The notes under the pieces: model-generated | What the model was told of the DNA's origin: nothing | Database searches by the model: none | The model's input: only the letters and a program-made list of their open reading frames with translations | Part shown: piece after piece, positions 53,679 through 60,926 of the stretch | Layout of the letters: each line of letters begins with the position of its first letter | How positions within the stretch are numbered: position 1 is the first letter of the stretch | Assembly (NCBI GenBank): GCA_022704885.1 | Contig: JAKJFO010000001.1 | Span: 1-64,000 of the forward strand | Origin: Candidatus Rifleibacteriota bacterium | Lineage (GTDB): Bacteria; Riflebacteria; Ozemobacteria; Ozemobacterales; Ozemobacteraceae | Reading direction: 5' to 3' | Length of the DNA: 64,000 nucleotides | Position numbers and translations under genes: made by a program

Positions 53679-56363
53679 TTATGCGATTTTTTCGATGTTT
53701 ACAGCGCAGGCTTTGTATTCTGCGGTTTTGGTTTCGGGATCGAAAACATCGTTGGTCAGCCAGTTGGCGTTGCCTTCGCGGAAGTGGAAAGCCATCCAGA
53801 CCAGACCCGGCGGAATACGGTCACTGACTCTGGCCTTAACCTGCACGTGATTGCGCCGCGAACTGACCTTGATTTTATCGCCATCGACAATGCCGAGGCG
53901 CTGCGCATCCTGTGGCGAGATATCCGCGGTTTCTTCCGGTAGAATCGCATCCATGCCGCTTCTTCCGGTCTGAGTGCGTGTGTGGTAATGATAGAGGCGG
54001 CGGCCGGTGCTGAGCACGAAGGGATATTCGTTGTCGGGCACTTCTGCCGGAGGAGTCCATTCTACCGGCATGAACATGCCTTTGCCGCGGGTAAACTTGC
54101 CGTCTCGGTGCAGATAGAACGTGCCGGGGTGCTCGACGTTCGGGCAGGGCCACTGCAGGCCGTCGTTTTCGATGCGCGCATACTTGATGCCGCCATAGGC
54201 GGGCGCTTCGACCGAAAGTTCGTGATCCCAGATTTCGCGGGCACTTTCTGATTTCCATTCCTGGCCAAAACGCTTCGCGATCTGTTTGAAGATCCACCAG
54301 TTCGGCATGGCCTTACCGGGCGGGCTCTTGAACTTGCGCACCATGCTGACACGGCGCTCGCTGCTGGTAAAGGTGCCTTCGTTTTCGCCCCAGGCCGCGG
54401 CCGGCAGCACGACATCAGCAAATCTAGTGGTTTCGGTCGGGAATATATCCTGACAGACGAGAAATTCCGCCGATTCAAGGCACTTTTCGACGTGCGCGAT
54501 ATTGGGTTCTGAATTGGCAAGGTTTTCGCCAAAGACGTAGAAGGCGCGAACCTTCTTTTTCGGCAGGCCTTCGAGCATATCGGGAATCATGATGCCGACC
54601 TTGTCAGAAAGGCCGGTGACACCCCAGGCTTTTTCGAACTTTTCCTTCATTGCCGGTTCGGTAACCTTTTGATAGCCGGGATATACGTTAGGCAGGGCGG
54701 CCATGTCGCAGGCACCCTGCACGTTATTCTGGCCACGCAGCGGGTTGACGCCGCCACACTCACGCCCGACATTTCCCAGCAGCATCTGCAGATTGGCTAC
54801 CGACATGACGTTGTTCTTGCCACAGGTGTGCTCGGTGATACCAAGCGTGTAGCAGACCATCGCCGGCCGGTTTGCCGCAAGCGTGCGCGCGATTTCGACG
54901 ATCATTTCTTCGCTGACGCCACAGATTTTGGAAGCCTTTTCAGGCGGGTATTTATCGACCGCAGCTTTGAGGGCGTCGAAGTTTTCGCAGCAGTTCGTCA
55001 CGTATTCCTTGTCGTAGAGATTTTCTTTGATGAGAACATGCATCAGGGCGTTGAGAAAGGCCACATCGGTGCCGACTTTGAGGGGCGCGTAAATTTTGGC
55101 ATGGTCGGCCAGCGCGTGGCGGCGCGGATCGACGACGATAAGACCGGCTCCCTTCTGAACCGCCTGTTTTACGAAGTAAGAGGCGACCGGGTGTGCTTCG
55201 GTCATGTTGGTGCCGATGCAGAAGAACATTTTTGCTTTTGCGAACTCAGAGAACGAATTTGTCATTGCGCCTGAACCGAATGAAGTTGCCAGACCGGCAA
55301 CAGTAGGCGCGTGTCAGGTACGCGCGCAGTGGTCAATGTTGTTGGTCTTGAACACTCCGCGGAAAAGTTTCTGCATGTAATACGAGTCTTCGTTGATCGA
55401 ACGGGCGCAGCTTACGCCGGCGATGGCATCAGGCCCGGACTCGGCGATGATCTTTTTAAAGCGGTCAGCGACCAGATCGAGTGCTTCATCCCATGAAGCT
55501 TCGCGAAACTCGCCGTTTTCCTTGATCAGCGGGCTGGTCAGGCGGTCGCCCGAGTAGATGAAGTCATAACCGAAACGTCCCTTAACACAGAGAGAGCCGT
55601 TGTTAGGCTGGGCGCCTTCGACGCCTTCGATTCTGACGACTTCTTCGCCCTTTACCTGAACGTCAAGCTGACAGCCGACGCCGCAATATGGGCAGGTAGT
55701 TCTGACATGCCTGATTTCCCACTAGCGGGCCTTGCCGTGCGCCTTTTTTTCGGTCAGCGCCCCGACCGGGCACAGCTGCACGCATTCACCGCACTGTACG
55801 CAGGTCGATTTACCCATGGGTTTGGCGTCATCGAACACGATTTCGACGTTGTGACCCCGGTAACCGAATTCGAGAACGTTGTTGACAACGCTGTGCTGAC
55901 AGCCGGCTACACATCGTCCGCATGAAATGCACTTGTTGTGGTCGACCATGACGAATTCCGAGCTGACATCTGAGTGCGGTTCAAAATCCTGAAAGCACAG
56001 AGACGGCCGCTCGATTCCCAGAAAATAGGCGGCATCCTGCAGTTCACATCTGCCGTTCTGTTCGCATGAAAGACAATCATGGGTTCCGCTCGAAAGCAGA
56101 AGATCGACAACAAGTTTCTGAGCCTGCCGCGCCTTTTCGGTATCGGTTCTGACGACCATGCCTTCACGCACCTGAACCGAACACGAAGTCTGCAAACCCC
56201 GCATCCCTTCTACCTCTACGACGCAGACGCGGCATTTTCCCGCAACCCCGACTTTCTCATGAAAGCACAGGGAGGGAATATATATGCCGTTTTTTCGTGC
56301 AACCTGCAGAATGGTTTCACCCTGCCCGGCCTGCACCTGCTTTCCATCAATGGAAATCAGCAT
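53679..56363 (-). CDS. fdhF: Selenocysteine formate dehydrogenase, with an in-frame UAG
   Basis: Read through, the frame has 894 residues, the length of NADPH/ferredoxin-type FdhA. Residues 1-212 hold a NuoG-like 2Fe-2S domain (LCFHEKVGVAGKCRVCVVEV), HDCLSCEQNGRC and two ferredoxin clusters (CISCGRC; CVQCGECVQLCPVGAL). Then TTCPYCGVGC starts the Mo/W-bis-MGD enzyme; Sec350 is UGA at 55314-55316 in DHCART-Sec-HAPTVAG with a SECIS hairpin. Codon 214 is TAG (55722-55724), within a conserved linker (HGKAR-stop-WEIRHVRTTC), and no start codon lies between it and the first cluster. AGGAGG precedes the ATG. Nonsense mutation, readthrough or sequencing error remain open. Confidence 0.9.
55285..55316 (-). 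promoter_or_regulatory. Bacterial SECIS element for UGA recoding
   Basis: After the UGA (55316-55314) and 12 bases, GTTGCC and GGCAAC form a six-pair stem around the loop GGTCT (hairpin 55301-55285). E. coli fdhF has the same GGUCU loop at the same distance for SelB binding. Confidence 0.88.
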
Positions 56364-56481
56364 CTCTTCCTCCTGAAGTTTATTCTGCTGCTCCCGAGAT
56401 CTTATGGAATAAGCCTGAGACCACGCGTGAGCGGCATAAAAATGCTAGTCTCCGCAGGGATATAAAGTCAATTGAAGCAAT

Positions 56482-56510
56482 TTCATGTTTTACATGAATT
56501 CAATTCATGT
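56482..56510 (-). promoter_or_regulatory. Probable LysR-type operator upstream of fdhF
   Basis: ACATGAATT (56492-56500), one base, AATTCATGT (56502-56510) is a perfect 9+1+9 palindrome. A further half-site TTCATGT at 56482-56488 pairs with ACATGAA at 56492-56498. It lies about 120 bases ahead of the fdhF start and just past the end of the LysR gene. Confidence 0.6.
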
Positions 56511-56535
56511 TGATCTTGAAAGTAGCTGATATGGA

Positions 56536-57498
56536 CTATTTATGCGAGATTTCGCCGAGTTCTTCAGGTTTCAAATTTTGCATAAAGGCTAAAAACGCCT
56601 GAATTTTAAGATTGTCGCAACGCTGTTGCCGGCAGTACAGGTAGAAACGATCTTCGCTTATCTGAAGTTCGTGAAACAGCACGCGCAAAAGCCCGGTTCT
56701 CACTTCGTTAAGAACGCAGTAGGCCGGAACCAGACCAACGCCGAGACCTGAAACTGCAAGCTGAACCATTCCGCGCAGGTGGTTGACCGGCACAAGGCGG
56801 TGCGGGTTCAATCTGGTATTATCGGAAAGCTGCACCAGAAGGCGCTGCCACCATTTCCCGGCAGCATCGGTAGTCAGCCATGGCACCCGTTCGAGGTCGT
56901 GCAGGCAGTCAATATGCTGCTCAGCCAACAGAGATGGCGCAGCTACCAGCACATAGCGTTCTCTGAATAGTGAAAACCTCATCAAATCATCTCTGACGTG
57001 AGTTTTAGAGTCGATGATAATATCGAGATCGTCTGCCAGTAAAGGCTTAAGCAGCTCGTGACTGAAGGTGAAGCCAGCTTCGATGCCCGGATTAGCCTTT
57101 AGAAAAGGGACTATTCTTCTCGCCAGCACGCTGTTGCCAAATTCTACCGGCGCACCGAGACGCAAACGGCCGGTCAGAGGTTTGCCGGGTTCCTGCTGCA
57201 GCTGGTCACGGCATCGTTGCAGGTCGAGAAATATCTTTTCACAGGTTTCGAACAGCTGTTGCCCCGCTTCGGTCAGGCGAATCGGCGTCTGGTCACGCGC
57301 AAACAGCTGTTGTCCGACATTGCGTTCGAGTTTACGAATGGCATGACTGACTGCCGACTGGCTGATGTTGAGACGCTCAGCCGCTTCGGTAAAAGTAACT
57401 GAACCGGCAGCCACATGAAAGGTTAAAAGTGGCTGCAGGTCAATGTCTCCGTGACGACTGGCCGGCAAGCGTGTCTCCCTCATTTGCATGAATTTCAT
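56536..57498 (-). CDS. LysR-family transcriptional regulator
   Basis: The 320-residue protein has the LysR winged helix (LLTFHVAAGSVTFTEAAERL, ISQSAVSHAIRKLERNVGQQ) and a periplasmic-binding-type effector domain (RLRLGAPVEFGNSVLARRIV, LVAAPSLLAEQHIDCLHDLE). The gene lies in the same direction as and just upstream of fdhF. Three Met codons (57498, 57489, 57483) are possible starts; the operator-like palindrome covers the first two, which favours 57483. Likely regulator of fdhF and itself; effector unknown. Confidence 0.9.
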   Translation of the reverse strand: MKFMQMRETRLPASRHGDIDLQPLLTFHVAAGSVTFTEAAERLNISQSAVSHAIRKLERNVGQQLFARDQTPIRLTEAGQQLFETCEKIFLDLQRCRDQLQQEPGKPLTGRLRLGAPVEFGNSVLARRIVPFLKANPGIEAGFTFSHELLKPLLADDLDIIIDSKTHVRDDLMRFSLFRERYVLVAAPSLLAEQHIDCLHDLERVPWLTTDAAGKWWQRLLVQLSDNTRLNPHRLVPVNHLRGMVQLAVSGLGVGLVPAYCVLNEVRTGLLRVLFHELQISEDRFYLYCRQQRCDNLKIQAFLAFMQNLKPEELGEISHK

Positions 57499-57503
57499 TC
57501 ATG
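57487..57503 (-). promoter_or_regulatory. Operator-like palindrome at the LysR gene start
   Basis: CATGAAT (57487-57493), three bases, ATTCATG (57497-57503) repeats the half-sites of the fdhF operator. It sits on the start of the LysR gene, as in autoregulation. Confidence 0.5.
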
Positions 57504-57570
57504 ATATCACATATCTATCATTTTTATGAATTATATGCCGTTCATTTCAGCAATTGCCGGTCAATAGACA

Positions 57571-57607
57571 GAAGCCGCGGATTACACAGATTGGCGCGGA
57601 TTTTTTT
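57571..57607. repeat. GGATTACACAGATT-type repeat fragment
   Basis: AGCCGCGGATTACACAGATT and the following GGCGCGGATTTTTTT belong to the same dispersed family as modules near 24050, 44490, 44620 and 62951. An 8-base inverted repeat (GAGGCTCT 57608-57615 with AGAGCCTC 57625-57632) adjoins it. Confidence 0.55.
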
Positions 57608-57650
57608 GAGGCTCTGCTTTAAGTAGAGCCTCCAGTGGGGGTAATAACTT

Positions 57651-58532
57651 TCAGTCGGCGAGCGACGTTGGCTTCCAGACGACGTTACCGATTTCTGAGA
57701 TATCGTAACCAGGCAGATTCTGAAGATGTCCGGGCAGACAGGTCTGGTCGAAAAAGTCGATAAAGTTGCGCACGATACGGCTTTCCCACTGATCGGCGGG
57801 CACGATCAGGTTGAATGGCTCTTCAAAAACCGGTATGAATTTGAGCTTGAGCATTTCTGAAACGTTCTGAATGCCAAATGAGGCGTCGGCCTCGCCTGAC
57901 AGAACTTTCATCGCGGCGCCAATATGCGATTGTGCGTCAGGTGGCATGTTTGCATCGCTTCTTATATTGATGCCAAGCTCTTTGAACAGCTGGTCGACAA
58001 GAATGCGGGTGCCAGATCCATGATTGCGGTTGGCAAAGCGCAGTTTCCTGCTGAAAATATCTTTGAATGTTTTTATCGCGTGCGGATTGTCGGGCGGCAG
58101 ATAGATGCCCTGACAACGTTTGAACAGCCGCATCACTACATAGTTTTCGCGGTCAAGATAACGATCGAGAAACGACAGCGAATAATTGCCATCCTGATCG
58201 GCGATGTGTACGCAGCTCATGGTGGCCCGGCCGCTTTTGAGAACTTTAATGCCATTAACGCTGCCAACCATCGCGCAAAACACAGTATTCTCATGGTCGC
58301 GGTTGTAATGATCGACTATTTCTCTGAGTAACAGATCATCACTGCCAGAAATCAGAATATTTTTTTCAAGCTCGGTATTCTGGTGAATCCAGCGGTCGAT
58401 GATCTCCTGAGCAAACAAAATCTTGCCGCCAAGACGCGTATAGGGGATTTCACCGTCTTTAACCAGCTGGTAAATCTTCTTTTCGTTGATATTGAGATAA
58501 GCAGAAACCTCTTTAGTAGACAGAATACGCAT
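57651..58532 (-). CDS. HTH regulator with PBP-like (molybdate/anion-type) domain
   Basis: The 293-residue protein has an excisionase/MerR-like HTH (LSTKEVSAYLNINEKKIYQL) and a periplasmic-binding-protein-like domain (ILISGSDDLLLREIVDHYNR, LRFANRNHGSGTRILVDQLF). This PBP-like domain is also found fused to MoeA and to HTH domains in molybdenum and tungsten gene control. The ATG at 58532 has GGGGAG ahead. Position beside fdhF and molbindin supports sensing of molybdate, tungstate or cofactor; the ligand is inferred. Confidence 0.85.
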   Translation of the reverse strand: MRILSTKEVSAYLNINEKKIYQLVKDGEIPYTRLGGKILFAQEIIDRWIHQNTELEKNILISGSDDLLLREIVDHYNRDHENTVFCAMVGSVNGIKVLKSGRATMSCVHIADQDGNYSLSFLDRYLDRENYVVMRLFKRCQGIYLPPDNPHAIKTFKDIFSRKLRFANRNHGSGTRILVDQLFKELGINIRSDANMPPDAQSHIGAAMKVLSGEADASFGIQNVSEMLKLKFIPVFEEPFNLIVPADQWESRIVRNFIDFFDQTCLPGHLQNLPGYDISEIGNVVWKPTSLAD

Positions 58533-58978
58533 CAGACTCCCCCTCGCGTGAGATTCGCAGTTATTATACCTCATGCCCTGCAAAGGTTCAGCAATTTTCA
58601 GCCGAAAGGCAAAACCCGCTGATTATTCGGGTCTGTCAACATTGAATCTGGTGTTATTCGTCATTGCGAGGAGGGCTTCAGCCCGACGCGGCAATCTTAC
58701 AGTCAGAGAGATTAGCTCAGAGCTGGCTTATGCCTTCGGCATACCGCTTCGTCGCTACGCTCCTCGCAATGACGATTTTTAAACATACATTCAACTTTGA
58801 CAAAGCTCTACACTGCGTTTTGCAGGACACAGAACAGTCACAGAATGTCAAATAAAGAGGAGATGCTTCAATATCATGATCTCTGTCGATTCTGTTGTTT
58901 GACAGCATGGTTATCAGAGGTTAGTATTAGTTAGAATATATGTCCGATTGTAAATATTTTGCAGATTCTGGAGCAAAA
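58533..58978. other. Intergenic region carrying a MITE-like element
   Basis: About 450 bases without a credible gene between divergent genes. It is largely taken up by the inverted-repeat element at 58659-58774. The promoters of the flanking genes must lie here but are not obvious. Confidence 0.5.
58659..58774. repeat. MITE-like element with 15-base terminal inverted repeats
   Basis: CGTCATTGCGAGGAG (58659-58673) and CTCCTCGCAATGACG (58760-58774) are perfect inverted repeats around an 86-base core. This sequence type (TCATTGCGAGG...) is widespread as small non-coding repeats in many bacteria. A related half-element is at 63097-63123. Confidence 0.85.
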
Positions 58979-59461
58979 ATGCGAAAACACCGCGGATACT
59001 GGCCAACGCGCGCCGTAATATTTTTAATGATGTTACTTCTGCTGGGCAGTGCTGTACATTGTCCGGCCCAGCCGGTAGAAAAGCAGAAGGAACGGGTGGA
59101 AGCGGCGTCGCAGTGTGCCATCGCAGTTTTTCGAAGTGGCGAGCAGATTGCGACGGCCGGAGCTGAGCTGCTTACCGGTCTCGAATCTGTCGATCTGACG
59201 CTGCCCGGTGTCGAAAAGCCCCAGAGTGGACCCCGCCTGATCGATTTGCTGACAGCGCTCAAAATCAGTGATTATCAGAAAATAACGGTACATGGGTATG
59301 CCAAGGGCAGAATAGCTACAGCAGAATACACGATCACCAGAGACAATATGCATGAACGCATCATTCTCAGCTACTCGCGACGCGGCACCGCCAAGCTGGT
59401 CGTGCCCGAGCTGGCTTTTGACGACTGGATCGTAGATGTCAGCAAGCTGGAGATCGAATGA
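58979..59461 (+). CDS. Small secreted protein, possible molybdopterin-domain remnant
   Basis: The 160-residue protein has a signal peptide (residues 1-34, RAVIFLMMLLLLGSAVHCPA; the Cys could suit a lipoprotein). The mature part runs LIDLLTALKISDYQKITVHG ... ILSYSRRGTAKLVVPELAFD, DWIVDVSKLEI. The order recalls the small sulfite-oxidase-type molybdopterin-binding fold but lacks the cofactor cysteine seen in that family. GGAG lies before ATG 58979. Stop overlaps the next start by four bases. Confidence 0.65.
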   Translation: MRKHRGYWPTRAVIFLMMLLLLGSAVHCPAQPVEKQKERVEAASQCAIAVFRSGEQIATAGAELLTGLESVDLTLPGVEKPQSGPRLIDLLTALKISDYQKITVHGYAKGRIATAEYTITRDNMHERIILSYSRRGTAKLVVPELAFDDWIVDVSKLEIE

Positions 59462-60213
59462 AACGCTTTGTTTACATAGGAATCGACGACACCGACAACC
59501 TCGAAAGCGTGGGCACCGGCCGGGTTGCCCGTGGGCTTGGCGCCCGCATCGAAGAACTGAAGCTAGGGCATTCACTCGGTGTCAGTCGGCACCAGCTGCT
59601 GGTTCACCCCGAGATTCGTTATACATCGCATAACAGCAGCAAGGGTCTCGCCATAGAAAGTGATGTTGAACTCTCTGAGTTCTTCGAACCCTGCATCGAA
59701 CACATGAAAAGCTGCTGGCAGGAAGGCTCCGACCCGGGCCTGTGCATCTGCGAAGAGGCTCAGATCAGTGAAGAAATTAACCGTTTTGGCTGGCGCGCCG
59801 AAAAAGAACTGCTCAGTAAAAGCGAAGCATATGCGCTTGCCGGAAAACACGGAATTTTTTTAAAAGAACTCGGCGGAGACGGCGGCGGCGTTATCGGCGC
59901 ACTGTCGGCCGTAGGCCTGCGTTCGACCGGCAACAATGGTCGACTCGTAGAAGTGTCCGGCATCAGAGAGCTCAAGGGTATTCTTACTGTTGCCGAGATT
60001 CTTGCCAGATCAGGCATCGTTGCGGTTCAGGACGAAAACGGCAATCTGCTTGCCGGCGACGAAATAATTGACAGTCTCGACTGGATCAGACCGACTCTCA
60101 TCGACTGGCAGGCGATTCTGCGAGTGACAAGATTGGTGGATGACAGCGGCAAAGAGAGATGGGTTCCGGCCGAAAGAGCACACAAAATGACAGGAGAACG
60201 AAAAAATGACTGA
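59458..60213 (+). CDS. TiaS-like DDTD-domain protein
   Basis: The 251-residue protein begins VYIGIDDTDNLESVGTGRVA, the motif of the archaeal tRNA-Ile agmatidine synthase (TiaS) N-terminal domain. It lacks the OB-fold and zinc ribbon of full TiaS and is much shorter. A GGDGGGVIGALSAVGLRSTG loop may bind a nucleotide or phosphate. Bacterial versions sit in transport or metal clusters and their role is unknown. Overlaps both neighbours (ATGA before; eight bases after). Confidence 0.75.
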   Translation: MKRFVYIGIDDTDNLESVGTGRVARGLGARIEELKLGHSLGVSRHQLLVHPEIRYTSHNSSKGLAIESDVELSEFFEPCIEHMKSCWQEGSDPGLCICEEAQISEEINRFGWRAEKELLSKSEAYALAGKHGIFLKELGGDGGGVIGALSAVGLRSTGNNGRLVEVSGIRELKGILTVAEILARSGIVAVQDENGNLLAGDEIIDSLDWIRPTLIDWQAILRVTRLVDDSGKERWVPAERAHKMTGERKND

Positions 60214-60799
60214 CAAATGTATGACCGTTCATCAGCATGAAACCGCGATTGAACTGGGCGGGCAAACTTCGCCCAATCTGCTGCTGCAGATTCTGGGTGT
60301 TGTTATTTTTGGTGCTCTGGTTGCAGCAGGCAAAAAAGCGACGATGGATCTCGGAATTTCAGGACATAGCGCGTTGCTATGGCTCAGTGTAATGGTTGCT
60401 GGCCGTGCTTTGATTCAGCGCGAAGGAGTTGGCTTTGCGCTCGGCGTATCGACGGCTCTCTGGGGCATACCTGCCGGCTTCAATCATTCTCTGCTCCATA
60501 ATATCGGGCTTTACGGCAGCACCGGCATAGTTCTCGATCTTGCCGCGCGCAGTTCACTGCTTGATCTGAGACGCCCGCTCGGAGCTATGATCGCCGGTGC
60601 TCTCGCGCATATGGTTAAATTTGTCTTCATCATCGGAAAAGCCTCGGTGAGCGCTACCGCCAAGCGCTTCGTGCTTGCCGGCATCGCTCAGTCTGCAATC
60701 CTGCATCTTATTTTCGGAATCAGCGCCGGCCTGATCGGTTACGGCATCTGGCGCCTGCTCAAGCCGCGCCAGCACAGACCCGAGAACATTTCCGGCTGA
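60206..60799 (+). CDS. Six-helix membrane protein, ECF S-component-like
   Basis: The 197-residue protein has about six membrane helices (LLLQILGVVIFGALVAAG, FALGVSTALWGIPAGFNHSL, GAMIAGALAHMVKFVFIIG, AILHLIFGISAGLIGYGIW). Size and the small-residue-rich helices resemble the substrate-binding subunit of energy-coupling-factor importers, yet no ECF ATPase or T-component is in the window. GGAG precedes the ATG. It completes a three-gene overlapping operon that ends at a terminator, just before the TonB receptor. Confidence 0.65.
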   Translation: MTDKCMTVHQHETAIELGGQTSPNLLLQILGVVIFGALVAAGKKATMDLGISGHSALLWLSVMVAGRALIQREGVGFALGVSTALWGIPAGFNHSLLHNIGLYGSTGIVLDLAARSSLLDLRRPLGAMIAGALAHMVKFVFIIGKASVSATAKRFVLAGIAQSAILHLIFGISAGLIGYGIWRLLKPRQHRPENISG

Positions 60800-60828
60800 T
60801 CTCAGCCGCTAAAGCCATTTTATTGTCG

Positions 60829-60853
60829 CCCCGGCGGTCTTGCCGGGGTTTTT
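60829..60853 (+). terminator. Rho-independent terminator
   Basis: CCCCGGC (60829-60835), GGTCTT loop, GCCGGGG (60842-60848), then TTTTT. It separates the three-gene operon from the receptor gene. Confidence 0.9.
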
Positions 60854-60886
60854 ATTTATTGTAATTACCAGGTATTTATTGTAATT
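60853..60886 (+). promoter_or_regulatory. Direct repeat, possible operator of receptor gene
   Basis: TATTTATTGTAATT occurs at 60853-60866 and again at 60873-60886, 20 bases apart, 40-75 bases ahead of the receptor start. Spacing of about two helix turns suits a regulator dimer. Confidence 0.4.
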
Positions 60887-60926
60887 TTTTGTTTCAATTG
60901 AAGATTCTAATTCTTTGGAGAAACAA

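Noticed and set aside
53679..55265. A 528-residue formate dehydrogenase starting at the Met of the MTNS segment
   Set aside because: This Met follows the Sec residue by 17 codons; the upstream frame across the UGA encodes the conserved iron-sulfur cluster and active site.
55722..56363. A separate 213-residue ferredoxin-like subunit gene
   Set aside because: It ends at the UAG inside the linker that joins both halves in FdhA proteins, and the following part lacks its own start; treated as one gene with an in-frame UAG.
57608..57632. Inverted repeat as terminator of the HTH-PBP-like gene
   Set aside because: On the minus strand the stem is followed by A, not T, so it does not fit a rho-independent terminator for that gene.
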